Below, piece by piece: positions 24,819 through 36,155 of a DNA stretch of 64,000 nt. A program made the translations under genes and the position numbers. Origin of the DNA: Paralithodes platypus (lineage: Eukaryota; Arthropoda; Malacostraca; Decapoda; Lithodidae); the NCBI GenBank assembly GCA_032716605.1, contig CM064495.1, positions 42,942,896 to 43,006,895 on the forward strand. The letters are read 5' to 3'. The notes beneath the pieces are model-generated. The model searched no databases. It saw only the letters and a list, made by a program, of their open reading frames with translations, and was not told where the DNA came from. Each line of letters starts with the position of its first letter. Within the stretch, counting starts at the first letter, position 1.

Positions 24819-25299
24819 CGGGGAGAGGGGGTGGGGTGGTGGAGGAGGGGCAACTGTTGTTTTAAAACTCCTCCTTTGAGACAAATTTGACATCCAAAAC
24901 TATTGTTTTCAATTATTTCAATAAGTTTGGGCTTCAATGTGCATTTTAATTCAGCATAGCAAATGGAGTCAGTGTGTTATTTGTGAGGAGTGCTAACAGA
25001 AGATACTAACCAAACTCCGCTTAATGCCTTTGTACATTTTTCAGATATCTTTACGACAAAAAACAAGCAAAAAACAGACGCCAGAGAGTCAACATGCCAA
25101 GACACCAAAAATCACAGCCCCTCAGCAACTAGTGGGAAAAATAATAATAGCATAGACTAAGTAACTAAGCAAGCGTTGCAAACCACTGAAGGCCTCTGTC
25201 GAACATTGTCAACCACCCAGCTGCTCCAAAGCCTTCTCCTTCCTACTTCCTTGTTTGTTCATAGGGTTAGGTTCCTTAGACTTGTGGGTTGTTTTAGAC

Positions 25300-25712
25300 A
25301 ATTTCTGCACACCATGTTGCCTGAGAACAGCAACCCGAATCCCGCACATCATACTGCCTGAGAACAACTTCCAAACCACGCATATCATACTACCTAAGAG
25401 CACAACCTAACCTTCGCACATCATGCTAGCCGACGCACATTATGTTCCCCGATAGCGGCCTTCAAACTTTGTACATTACGCTACTTAGAACAGCCCCCAA
25501 TGCCTGCACATCATACTGCCCAAGAGCGGCCCCCAACCTCAGCACATCATACGGCTAAAGAGCAGCCCCATAATCCAACCTCCATATATCATCTTGCCCG
25601 AGAACTGCCCCCCCAACCCCTACACATAATGTTGGCCGAGTGTGGCTTCCAGACCCCACACATCATGATGCCTAAGAGCAACAACCAACTCCCACACATC
25701 ATGCTGCCTTAG
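25300..25712. repeat. Degenerate 36-bp minisatellite
   Basis: About eleven units with the core GCACATCATACTGCC followed by AAGAG and a C-rich stretch; adjacent clear units are 36 bp apart, others vary. It reads open in some frames (HHTA or HIMLP repeats), but nothing suggests coding use. Confidence 0.8.
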
Positions 25713-25810
25713 AATTTAGTGGTGTGTATAGTCATGTAGAATATGAAACATAGCCTCAACCGAGCTCTTTCTCTCTGTGACAACTCTATTGACTGATACT
25801 GATCAGACAT

Positions 25811-25935
25811 TATGGCTCGAACGTTCCTTGATTTTGGCCCTGTCACTCTTTTAACTCTGGGGGAGGCACTCGTCACAGTCAGTTTTGCCTTTTGTCTCCC
25901 TCATCCACATAGAAAAAGAAAAGCAACAACAACAA
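25811..25935 (+). mobile_element. LINE 3' UTR fragment
   Basis: Matches the 3' UTRs at 23760 and 62075 (CTTGATTTTGGCCCTGTCAC, GGAGGCACTCGTCACAG) and ends in AAG and ACA repeats. Only the terminal 110 or so bases remain. Confidence 0.75.
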
Positions 25936-26261
25936 CAACATATTATTATAACAACTTGAGGAAGATCAGCAAGATGAGTGATCCTATCGCTGATTAGCCT
26001 CGCGTGGAGAGAAAAAGGTGATAGTTCTAGGTAACAAAAGAGACAGGTAGATGAGTCAAGGGTAGTACCAAAGGGAAGAAGAGGGTTGCACTCAAACAGG
26101 CGCCATGGTGGAGAGAGAGATACAGAGAAGGGTCGGAGGAGGTATGGCAGTGTGTATGTGGGTAGGTGGAAGAGGCGATAATGAGCTATATAGGAGAGAG
26201 AGAGAGGTGGTCCAGGTGCAACTAAGACCACTTATCAATGTTTATATCAACCAGCCTCTCA

Positions 26262-26335
26262 CCTCACTCTTACTCTCTCTACCCCCCCCCCCCCCACACT
26301 ACTACATCACCCCCACCCACCATCCAACTGTCTCA

Positions 26336-26366
<31 letters not shown>

Positions 26367-26525
26367 ACTCACTCACCCACTCTTACTCTCTCTCCACCCA
26401 CACCCCCAACTGTTTTACTTTCAATCTCTCCTTTACTATACACCGCACCCCCTACCAAGTTTTACCCAAATGCTCTCTCTCCCACCATACACCTCCCCCC
26501 CCCCCAGTTTCTCTCACACCTCCTT
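26262..26525. repeat. Pyrimidine-rich low-complexity stretch
   Basis: CT runs, C runs and CACCC-rich sequence. Open frames here are compositional. Confidence 0.8.
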
Positions 26526-26732
26526 CATAAGTTTACAGGAAATATTCTCTTGATCATGTTATGTAAACAAGAATGTGCTTTATTTGAGATGTGTGCCCCA
26601 TAATTGTTCTCTCCTCTCGCATACAAGCATTACGCTATTCATGATGCTTTTGGGTCCAGTACACGATAAATTGATATCCAGTATTCGATAAATTAATAAT
26701 AATCGTGGCCATGTGCTGAATCTGTAAGTGTC

Positions 26733-26880
26733 TTGATGGTGTAATGGTTAGAGCGTGTAAGTTCTATATGCGGTGTCCTGCGTTCGAATCCCGGGAGGAT
26801 CACACGCTTTCCTGGCCGGGAAACTAACCCAGGTTTATATCTCGCATGAGGATACTATCCCAACATTTCTATGTAGGCCT
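26733..26880 (+). mobile_element. tRNA-derived SINE, GATCACA subfamily
   Basis: A tRNA-like head with an A-box-like TGGTGTAATGGTTAGAGC and a B box GTTCGAATCCC about 32 bases later, followed by GGATCACA and a non-tRNA body. Related heads lie at 56450 and 61727 on the minus strand. The head has no properly paired acceptor or CCA context, so it is a SINE rather than a tRNA gene. Confidence 0.7.
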
Positions 26881-27364
26881 ACTGACGTATATTTGTGAGC
26901 TTCCAAACATATCAATAACCCCAAGTTAATGTCAGGAACAGTCTTTCATGAGTTGCCTTGGCCTTATTGTAAAATATATATTGTAGGTACGCTGGAATGT
27001 GGGTCTGCAACGTGTGATGGGTTGGAATAATATCCTCATGAGAGATATATCCAGATTCAGTGATGAATAACGGGACAGGGGAAATTAATACTCTGTTTCT
27101 TGAGTATACAATAATACTATGAACTATCTTAAACATAATTACAATATATTTCTTAGAGTAAATAAATACAGGGCGTATCAACTTGCAAGTGTGTATGCCC
27201 TTAGACCTTCAGCTTGAATATATAAACATATACAATTTATATAATGCAAGTAAACAAAAAGATTCCACGAAATATCCATTGAGTCAAAGCAATAAGGTAG
27301 AGTAGATAATAAACCTTGCAGTTGTTTAATCCTCTCCAAGACAAATATTTATGACCAATAACCA

Positions 27365-27445
27365 CCACGGAGTATCGCGAGCCGTGGCATAGTCAGTAGA
27401 ACGTCCGCTGCTCATCAAAAGGTCGGCGGATCGAGCCTTCACTGT
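27365..27445 (+). repeat. Degenerate tRNA-like segment
   Basis: AGCCGTGGCATAGTCAGTAG followed by a weak B-box-like GGCGGATCGAGCC resembles a decayed tRNA-derived SINE head. Weak. Confidence 0.35.
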
Positions 27446-27519
27446 CAAAATGTTACTGGTAGATGTCAAGCCCGGGCAACTTGACCTAGCAATTCGTGAC
27501 AAACGCCTAATATTCATGG

Positions 27520-27678
27520 CCACCCCTTCTCGGGAATTACGGCGAAAAATGTACAAATACATTTTGAAGGGGGATCTAATAGATGTTTTTTTAAGTTTGA
27601 TGGAGGTCTAGGGAGGAAACTAAAAAATAATTGAATGTATAAATAAATAGACCCCCCAAATAACCACTGTCCCCTTAA
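27520..27678. mobile_element. TTAA foldback element, right part
   Basis: Contains GAAAAATGTACAAATACATT, TTTGATGGAGGTCTAGGGAGG and ends CCCC-TTAA at 27675-27678, as in the complete members at 39380 and 51391. The left part is missing. Confidence 0.7.
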
Positions 27679-27699
27679 TCTTCTTCGTTCCTCTACTTC

Positions 27700-28040
27700 C
27701 ACCCACTAGTCTTCTTTCTCCTCTATCCTCACGCCACCCTTCCTCTTCTGTTCACTACTCCTTCTCCTTAACCACCTCGTTCTCCTCTTCTGTTCCCCTA
27801 CTGTTCCCCTTCTGTTTTCCTCTTCTGTTCTCCTTATGTTCTCCTTCTGTTCTCCTCCTTCTCCTTCATCGCCACACCAGCTCGTTTCCTCTTCTGTTCT
27901 CCTCTTCTGTTCTCCTCCTTCTCCTTCATCGCCACACCACCTCGTTCTCCTCTTCCGCTTTCTCCTGCCTTTCTCCTCCCCTAACAAATTCTCCCAAATT
28001 GTTGTGTCTCTCTCCTCCTACTCCTTTACGCCACCTCCTC
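27700..28040. repeat. CTT/CTC-rich minisatellite
   Basis: Pyrimidine-rich tandem sequence with a clear repeat of about 70 bp (TCTCCTTCATCGCCACACCA occurs twice, near 27861 and 27921). The complementary strand reads as Glu/Arg-rich, which is compositional. Confidence 0.8.
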
Positions 28041-29620
28041 CCCCTCACCTCTCCCAGTTCATTGAAGCTCAAGAGTTGTGCCCTTGTAAGCACCTCCAGG
28101 CGTTGCAGCATAATCACACAAACGATTTTGTTTTTTCAGGGAATTTTAATCTGAATGATTCCGAAACAATGTTTGATGAAAATTCGACCAACTAAAATAG
28201 TCCAGCTTAAGTCTAATTTGCCAATACCAGCGTTAACAGAGGCCCAAAATGTTGACAGTGAAGTAAGGCCCATAGGAAATTATTACATAAATGCTTGTGT
28301 GAGTCCAAGTACATCGTGGGCCAGGAGAGACACCACCACCCTCGTCTGTCGTCACATCATCAACCCTTTAACTACGAGAGGCCCTTGTAAATCAATGAAA
28401 TGCAACTGGCGGTAGCTGGAATCTACGAAACGTACCATGGTCAGCATACAGGATTAGAAGGAAGAATAAATGCAAGGAGTGCTCTAATATGGGTGCAATA
28501 GTATAAAGTTTCTCAGCTACTTTTAAAAGACTGCAATACAATTATATATTATAATTTGGATAATGCAAATGGATAAATTATACAAGCTTAAGATGGTCAT
28601 CAGAGAGACGTGACCTAGTTGTTTTAGCACTGGTCTAGTTACGAGGAACCAAAGTTTGCACGGTCGAATATCTATCTATCAAGTAATAACAATATTGGGT
28701 TTGAATTAATGCTGTAAACTACTTAGTTACAGTACATCACTACAAGCTCTCCGAAATAACATAGGGATACAATTGGTATTTCCAAAACACCAATGCACCA
28801 GTATCACCAATCTTAAGCCTCTTGCTCTCCTTGCCAATCAAAGGAGCCCAACAAAGAATCAAGCAACTGAATCCTTGACTAGGTGAGCGAGTGAGTGATC
28901 AAGTATTGAGTGAATGAGTGATGGAGTATTGAAGGCCGCCCGATAGTGCTTCCTACTCGGCCACAAGGTCAGGGGTCTAAGATAATACTATTAATTTATT
29001 TATTTTGATTAGTATTATTATTTTCGCAGCTATGTGCAGCTGGATTTTTTTTGGGTTTGTTTTGTTACTGTTCGCATGATATCTCAAGAAATTTGAAGAG
29101 ATGTAGATGGACGAATATAAACTTGTTGATATAATATGATCCAGTCCCACCTCCTCACACCCAGAATTACATAATGTCATGTAGAAACTTTGTGTAAAGA
29201 ATATACCGAAATTTAGAAATGCCATTCTTAGGGTACGTACTGTATATAAAGTACATTATGGTTTTGGAGGTTATTTGTCCGGAATAATACGAATGTTATG
29301 GTGACTGAGTTAATTAGGGCCTACACATACAGTATACTGTATTGTAATAAGCTTTGGTAATAGTTCTATTAATGCAATAGGGATGAGTCTCTTGAGGAAC
29401 CCCAATCTAACAATTGCATAACCTTCAACACTTATTCACAGATAACTGGAAAATGTTCTGTCTACATTAACAGGCTCTTTCAAAGTTAAATGATATCGTC
29501 TGCAGGTAGCTATGCTGAAGTACACATTGGCGTGATATGATTCCAAGGCTGAGAAGCCACAATGAGGTCAACAGGCATTACAGTATATACCCAGGGAATG
29601 TTGCACTGTTTCCACTTAGA
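28041..29620. other. Non-coding, mostly unique sequence
   Basis: No coding region. 28610-28670 and the complement of 28935-28980 have weak tRNA-like A-box motifs (GTGGCCGAGTAGGAAG on the complement), possibly old SINE heads. Confidence 0.4.
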
Positions 29621-29623
29621 CTG

Positions 29624-30015
29624 TTAAGGGGGAGGGATGTTTTTTATGGTCTATATATTTATTTGTTATATATATAATTGCTTTAGCTTCTTCGCTAGAC
29701 CTTTATCAAGCTTAACAAAAATAACCCATAGTCCCCCCCTCCCCCCCTTCAAGATATATGTGTACAACTGTACATTCTTCGGTAGAAAAAAGTCCCTGCC
29801 GAAGGCTGGTTCCTCCTAAAATTACAGAGTCGGTATCGCTCGCCAGGAAACAATCGACACCTAAATGGCACGAAAGGTCATAATATTGACAACAAAATGG
29901 TGTGCAAGTTCTTAAAATCGCCGTACCAATGTGCCGAACGTCTTTGATATCCAAACTAATGTGGCTAAACATGAGGGAGAAGGGAGTCCATGAAAACCTA
30001 CCCTTCCCCCCTTAA
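29624..30015. mobile_element. TTAA foldback element, GGGGGAG ends
   Basis: TTAA at both ends (29624-29627, 30012-30015), GGGGGAGGG at the left and CTTCCCCCC at the right. Inside are the family landmarks: a CTAGACC..ATCAAGC motif, TTCGGTAGAAAA, CCGAAGGCTGG, TCGCTCGCCAGGAAA and ATGAGGGAGAAG. No coding capacity. Confidence 0.8.
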
Positions 30016-30934
30016 TGGCCCTTAACTCATATATGGCACAAGTTACTCCTTTTGTTTTTATGGTGGATCGAGTGTGGGGTGGAGTGAAATGTGGAGGGGT
30101 TAATGACGGTGGAAGAGGAGGAGGAGGAGGAGGGAGGGGGACAACTTTCTTACTGTGGCAGCCATATTGCTTACCTTGTGGGGGAACAACTTTATTACTG
30201 GGGCAGCCATATTGTTTACCTTGTGTTGTGTGTGGGAGGATAAATGTTGAGGGAAAAAGCGCTCGTGTGATACCCGCTTATTATGCCGCCCAAGAGTACC
30301 CCTTTGTTATTTCCCGACCTAAATTATCCGAATCGTGTCCTTTATATTATGCCTCTCCACGGTCGGACATATTTTCTGGATCACTATACCCTGTTCATTA
30401 AAGGGACGCCGGAAATATCGACTCTTGCCTCTCATACAGCACAAACCTGCTAAACAATCATTGAGCCTGTTTCAAAATGTGATTACAATATCTCTCCAGC
30501 TTCAGTAGGCAATAACTCCATAACACATCTCGATAAAAAACAAGTATAGCATATTTTAAGTATAATATATCATTGTATAGTATATTATCAAGTATATCTT
30601 TCTGGTAATGAGATGAAGTATTGAGGGATAAGCCTTTACAACGGCACCTCGTATCTACATTCTACTTTTCCTATTTTTGTTCTGAAGCGTGTAGAGAGGG
30701 GAGAAGGGGTGTTGGAGAGAGAGGAAGCTGTTGGAGTGGCTTTGTTATGTGTGTTTAGTCTGTATCTGGTGTGTTATGGTAAGAATTAACTTTAAATCAG
30801 AAGAGAATACCGAAAACGAAGAGGCTTATCCTCACCTTTGGCCATGACTGTACATTAACCCACACAAATTCCATAACCATAATACGAGTTTCCTCACTGG
30901 TTATTGATAGACATTACTCGGATTCCGTTTCTGT

Positions 30935-31149
30935 GTTATCCCCTTCTGTACCGGCGACGTCTTAAGTTTATTCTAGCTTTATTTAGACGAGTTTGTGCAG
31001 TTTGAGAAGGATCTGTGGCAGTGCAAATGGTTATGTGAGATAGTTCGAAGCCTGTTAATTGCTAGAGCCCCTTTTTAAACTGAATAAAAGCCTGAAATAG
31101 TAGCCAGAGTAAAGCTTAAAAGACGTAATTGCCGGTACAGAAGGGGTTG
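30935..31149. mobile_element. CCCCTTC-ended MITE nested in the foldback
   Basis: CCCCTTCTGTACCGGCGACG at the left and GCCGGTACAGAAGGGGTTGA at the right form clear terminal inverted repeats. The flanks are TTAT and TTGA, so the TTAA target has mutated on both sides. Confidence 0.75.
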
Positions 31150-31246
31150 AATATTTCCTGGTGCGTGTCAAGGAGTAATATCCCCAATACCTAGAAATAA
31201 TTATATGACGTAACTGATACCACACTTGGGGAGTATTGCTTGATTG

Positions 31247-31378
31247 TTAACCCCTTCGGTACCGGGGACGTCATTTTCATTATTTTCTTGATATATTTAG
31301 AGGATTTTGTACAGTTTAAGAAAGATCTGTGGTAGTCTAAAGGGTTAAGTAAGATATTTCGAAGCCTGTTAATTGCAC
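31247..31378. mobile_element. CCCCTTC-ended MITE, left part
   Basis: TTAA then CCCCTTCGGTACCGGGGACG; internal sequence shared with 30937 and 50390 (GAAGCCTGTTAATTGCA). Broken at the right by the foldback arm. Confidence 0.7.
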
Positions 31379-31571
31379 CCCTTCTTCCCTCTCAACACAA
31401 TACAGACTAATAACACACATAACAAAGCCATTACAACAGCTTCCTCTCTCTTCAACACCCCTTGTCCCCTCTCAACACTCTTTAGAAAATAGGAAAGTAG
31501 AAATAAGATACGAGGTGCCGTTGTAAAGGCTTATCCCTCAATAGCTTCACCTGACCTGACCTGACATTCTA

Positions 31572-32250
31572 TAGAGAGCAATAAGAATAATCAACAACCC
31601 ATTAATTACACACGAATGCCAGCCCTCTGATGTCTGCTAAGAAATGTTAAAGACCTTGCATTGCTTTATAGATACTTTTATGGAACATACTCGGTTAAAC
31701 TTGATTCAATTGTATACCTCTTCAGATAATTCTCCGGTCGAGCAAAAGGGCAACTGTTAATGTTCATAACTTAGCCTCTAATTTACAGAACTCATTTGTG
31801 CACTGAAACAACGTCTCTCTAGAAATATCTTCCTTTGAGTAACCTACCAACAAGCGTCAATCCACACTTGCATATAACCAATTGCCCCCTAAAATTTCAT
31901 GATTGGAGGGCATCATAAGGTGAATGGCGATTGTGTAAACTGATTTGTTTTGACATTCTTGATCTAAATAATATAAACAAAAAATAAATTGCCACTAGAG
32001 TTATGCTAAGCATATCATTGTATAGCCATCTAAGGAGGTGATGGGAGCGGAAGTTTTGGTGATGAGACACATGCTTAATTTATTAGTTTAGGTAAGGTTG
32101 GTACACTGGGAAGCAGGTAAACACTAAACTTAGCATAAGGTAAGAGTGATATTATTAAGGTGGGTTATACAAACGAAGGTGGCACAATTCTCCCTATAGT
32201 AGGTAAAAATGGGGAGACGACCCAGTTATTCTCCTTCACTGTTGCTGGGA
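31572..32250. other. Non-coding sequence
   Basis: AT-rich, no repeat family or coding region recognised. Confidence 0.4.
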
Positions 32251-32253
32251 GAT

Positions 32254-32273
32254 GTGTGTGTGTGTGTGTGTGT

Positions 32274-32331
<58 letters not shown>
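32254..32331. repeat. (GT)n then (GA)n microsatellite
   Basis: About 10 GT units then about 27 GA units with a short transition. Confidence 0.95.
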
Positions 32332-32336
<5 letters not shown>

Positions 32337-32834
32337 GAAACCAAATAATCTAGGACATGTTATAACCTGCACAAGGATAGAGTGGGAGGAAGTGAAACCA
32401 AAGAATAACAAACCCCCTTCTTGCGTATAAAGAATGAAGGAAACAGAAGGGGCAGTGGTAGGGAAGATTAAGTAAATGTTGAGATAACACAGATATGAAA
32501 CAATAACATTCTAAGTTGCCAAGCTCACCTGGGAATCCTTTATTATTAAAAAAATATAAAATAAAATAAAATAAATATTCGAGGACTTCGCCTACTTCTA
32601 ATTATGGAAGTATATCTCCGGAAACAAAATTAGCAATATAATTTTGTATATATCAACTACAAAACTATACATATTATTTATTGAAAAGCAAGTTATATCC
32701 CAAAATCAATCCAGATAGTTATAATTGCATAAAGCAAGACATAGAGGGTCTGTGAAATGTTATGGGTGGACTATGGTATTACAGATAAAGTATATTGTTC
32801 ATTTTGTGTTTTTTATGGTTGTTGTTGTTGTTGC

Positions 32835-33035
32835 TGTTCCCCAATCTGCCTGGCCGAACAGCCCCAAGGCCCCGAGCAAGGCCAAGGCCATAACCGAGCG
32901 CCTCCACAGAACCCTCCCTGCCGACCACAATAAAGCCTGGGTGACCGAAGCCACTCCATGGCGGGGAGCTGAGGAGGGTGCAGAAACGCCCGGGAAACCA
33001 AAGCCCAACCCAGGGCCCTGTGCCCCTCAGCAATT
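32835..33035 (+). other. GC-rich open segment of unknown nature
   Basis: A 200-bp island that is much richer in GC than its surroundings and open in one + frame. It reads Pro/Lys/Ala-rich and includes ERLHRTL, which faintly resembles an integrase motif, and then TPGKPKPNPGP. No flanking splice sites, start or homologous domain can be shown. It may be a decayed retroelement piece or chance. Confidence 0.25.
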
Positions 33036-33275
33036 ATGAAGAGAAAGTTGAGGGGCAAAGGAAAAATGTGACGCTTTGGCTTCCAATCTTGGTAGATTGG
33101 GAGGTCAATCCACGGAAGAGACGCCGTCACTCGAGATCTAGAAAATATATAAGTAAAAGGAACAGTCAGAGTAAGCTATGGGTATGGCAGAGATCGCTCA
33201 GTTCTCACTCTGATAGACCAGCCCATCACCACTGTTTTTTTTTTTTTTATGGTTGGCTCCCGTTGAGTATTCCTG

Positions 33276-33571
33276 TTAAGGGGAGATTTTTAGTTTGTTT
33301 CCTAGACCCCTATCAAGCTTTATATAAATACCTCCAAGAACTCCCTTGGATAGGCCGGTTCCTCCTAAATTACAGGATCGCTATCGTTCGCCAGGAAAAA
33401 ATCGACACCTAAATGGCACGAAAGGTCCTAAAATTGACAGATATTGAGCGAAATGTCTTAAAATCGCCAAACTAACGGGGCGAACGTCTTAAACTTTAAA
33501 ACTAATGGGGCTAAATATGAGGGAGAAGGAGGTTTGAAATAAAAATCCCCTAAGTGAATATCTCCCATTAA
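33276..33571. mobile_element. TTAA foldback element
   Basis: TTAA-GGGGAGATTTTT at the left, ATATCTCCCA-TTAA at the right, with the family core (TCGCCAGGAAAAAATCGACA, ATGGCACGAAAGGTC, ATGAGGGAGAAGG). Confidence 0.8.
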
Positions 33572-33710
33572 AATATCATTACACCAATTTCTCCTCCCCA
33601 TTGCCTCCACTAAAACATTAATTATAATATCCCTTTCTCCGATTTTCTATATAAAAACTTAATAAATGTTTGCAAAGAATAAAACGCTAGTGCACATACA
33701 AAGGCTAATA

Positions 33711-33870
33711 AGTAACACTCCGCTCTTAACATTAATCATCAATTACAAACCCCAATGTACAGTACTTGAGTAAACTAATGAAAGCATATGGTCCTCCCGG
33801 GATTCGAACTCGGGACACCACACCCAGAACATAAGCGTTTAAACCATTACACCACCAACACACCAACAGA
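33711..33870 (-). mobile_element. tRNA-derived SINE, GGACCATATG subfamily
   Basis: On the minus strand: head with TGGTGGTGTAATGGTTTAAA, B box GTTCGAATCCCGGG, GGACCATATG, then a body with CATTGGGGTTTGTAATTGAT and a GGAGTGTTAC end. The same order appears on the + strand at 39897 and 42420. Confidence 0.75.
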
Positions 33871-34549
33871 TATTAACAACTCACAAAGAACGAAACCAAA
33901 AGAAGCGAAATCTGTCACTCCATTCGTCCTCACCTAAGTCTTGACCCTCTTTGTGGTGTCTGTTCCGACGTTTTTGCATGCGTTTTATTTAGTCTGGTTG
34001 TAAACACCTAGGTTCTCCTTCTTTCATGCAACGGACGTGTTTTATTATCTATTTCATGTGACCTGGATGTGTGTGAATTTGTGCTTTGTTTTTGTGTGTT
34101 CATTGTTTTCTGTTGTGTTCTTGGGTTGTCGCTGATCGGGCTCTGTCTTGAGTCGGCCACCCCCAGGGGGAAAAAAAAAAGAGAGAGAAAACAAAAATGG
34201 GGAATGGGCCTGAGTACATACATACATACATACATACACACACACATACTGTATACATGTGTTCCATAAGATTACTTGCAGAGCTATATCTCAATGAAAA
34301 TCCTTGCAACCGAGAACAAAAGGACAAATCCTTGTAGTTCACGTATGTGATGAATATAAGGCCTAGCTTACGGCTTCACAACTGAAGTTATATTTTATAA
34401 TTAAAATATCGTATGCGATAAAAAAATGGGTAATAATCCATCTATTTAACGTATTTGATAAATTTCCTAACAATTTTATTTTCTGATTTCCATGTTTTCA
34501 TTCAAGAACTAAATGCAAGTCCCTTTTTTCACTTGTGTGCCGTGGGTGA

Positions 34550-34800
34550 CATAAGTAGGTGACATCATGCAATCTAGGGGTGATAGGGTGGGCGGGGCGA
34601 GCTGACCCCGCCCACCGAGTCCCACTAATATTACGGGCGGTCCTCGGGACGCTCTAGGTGCCTCTGAAGTGCCGTGAAGTGTGCTGAGGTGGCCCGCGAA
34701 GTGTCTGAAGTGGGGAGGAGTTGAGGCGGTGGATGGGTGGTGGGCTAGGCTAGGCTTGCCGGGGCAGTGGGACATTCGCACTCACCCCACGCACACTGAC
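34550..34800. promoter_or_regulatory. GC-rich island, possible promoter or 5' exon
   Basis: About 250 bp with many CpGs and a GGGCGGGGCGAG box in otherwise AT-rich DNA. Such islands can mark a 5' end or promoter, but no start, splice donor or neighbouring gene confirms it. It lies about 13.5 kb upstream of the first MMP exon, so it could be a distal first exon; speculative. Confidence 0.25.
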
Positions 34801-35185
34801 AACACCACATCGGCTCTTCATGCCTTTCCATAGTTTGCAAAGCCATTAGACCTAGATGGCAAGAGATTTTGTGCTAAGCCCCAAGCATAAACACAAAGAA
34901 AAACACTATCATATGCAAGATACTGAGTATATACAATTCTAGAGGCGAGTGCTTGTAGTGACGCGGTGTGTGGAAACAATAACTGGTTCTTGATAGCAAT
35001 GACGTGAAACAGTGTTACCTTTATCTGACAAAACTTGTGACAAGGAGCTAGTTTACGACCTAGAGTAAGCTTTGTCGTGGTTAAGTGCAGCTTTACGCTA
35101 AAGTGAACGTTGTGGATGCAAGCCCAACTAAGAAGTCATCGCTGCTCTCTTAAGGTAAACGTTATACTCATTAGCGATAGTGATG

Positions 35186-35399
35186 TATAGGTGGCGCCAG
35201 AGAACTTGACAATAATCTTGACCCCTTAACTTCTTATAACTCGAAATGAATGAAAGTAATCGGGCTGACCTTTCTGTCATTTGGGAAGAGTCCACCAGGA
35301 AATAGGTGTATATATTTACAGCCAGTTTGCTCAAGGCCCTTTTGAGTTACAGAGAGGTCAGGAATCAAGGTTATTGTCAAGTTGTTGGCGCTACCTATA
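35186..35399. mobile_element. Foldback MITE, TATAGGTGGCGCC ends
   Basis: Terminal inverted repeats TATAGGTGGCGCC..AACTTGACAATAA. The core (AATAGGTGTATATATTTACA, TTTTGAGTTACAGAG) is shared with the elements at 40065, 52559 and 54407, although their outermost arms differ. Confidence 0.7.
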
Positions 35400-35608
35400 G
35401 TAATGAGATGAGTTTGGGTGGTATCTCCTTGTCACACTATGGATTTATAATGTCACACTGCCATTGTCTTCGTATTTTTAGCTATATAATAAGATTTTCC
35501 TTGACCTTCGCCTTACTTCACAATTACCATATAGCATTATTATAAGATATCTTTAAATGTATCCACAATTGGGCAAACATTCTCAGCTGTCTCTACAACA
35601 TCTTGGTA

Positions 35609-35823
35609 TTAACCCCTTCTGTACCGGCGACGTCTTTTTCATTGCATTCACCCTACTATTAGACGATTTTATTCAGTTTAAAAAGGGCTTCCACCAATTA
35701 ACAGGCATCAAACTATTTCAGTTAACCCTTTTTACTACCACATATCCTTCTTAAACTGTACAAAATCGTATACATATAGCAAGAATAAAATGAGAAAGAC
35801 GTCACCGGTAAGGAAAGGGTTAA
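35609..35823. mobile_element. TTAA MITE with CCCCTTCTGTACCGG ends
   Basis: Perfect TTAA at 35609-35612 and 35820-35823. Left end CCCCTTCTGTACCGGCGACG, right end GACGTCACCGGTAAGG then AAAGGG. The best-preserved member in this part of the window; no coding capacity. Confidence 0.85.
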
Positions 35824-35954
35824 CTGAGTAATGAAGATAATTTACGGGCAACTGAAAAACAAATATATATATAAATAAAATATAATCCAGACTGTCGTGT
35901 ACTGTAAGTGACTTGATATCATTGTGGGCGATGTCAACACGTGTGAGCCGCTGA

Positions 35955-36150
35955 TGTCCTGGTGGTGACAGATGGGGTGTGCTGTGCTGGGGAGGTGGTG
36001 GTGGAGGTGGTGGTGAGGTTGGTTGGTGGTGGATGTTGGTGGATGGTGGTGAAGTGGAGAGTTTGGTGGAGGCGATGTTGGTTAGGTGGAGAGGATGGTG
36101 GAGTGGTGGGGGCTTTGGAGGTGGAGAGGCTGATAGAGGTGTTAGTGGTG
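35955..36150. repeat. GGT-rich minisatellite interrupted by a LINE
   Basis: GGTGGTG-rich sequence that resumes at 39056-39120 on the other side of the minus-strand LINE, suggesting one array split by the insertion. Confidence 0.65.
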
Positions 36151-36155
36151 GTGAG

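Larger units (their letters stand above)
30612..31571. mobile_element. Large foldback carrying two nested TTAA elements
   Basis: Left arm 30612-30780 and right arm 31384-31571 are inverted copies; both include GGGATAAGCCTTTACAACGG and CGGCACCTCGTATCT plus a CTCTCTCC-rich stretch. Between the arms are a TTAA-type MITE (30935-31149) and part of another (31247-31378). The outer end carries CCTGACCTGACCTGAC repeats. Non-coding. Confidence 0.7.

Noticed and set aside
26733..26805. Functional tRNA gene
   Set aside because: Only A and B boxes are clear, arms do not pair properly, and the same head recurs with SINE bodies.
32813..33130. Overlapping minus-strand frames
   Set aside because: Shadows caused by high GC content; no start context or motif.
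33793..33868. tRNA gene on the minus strand
   Set aside because: Same SINE family as 39897, with a shared non-tRNA body.
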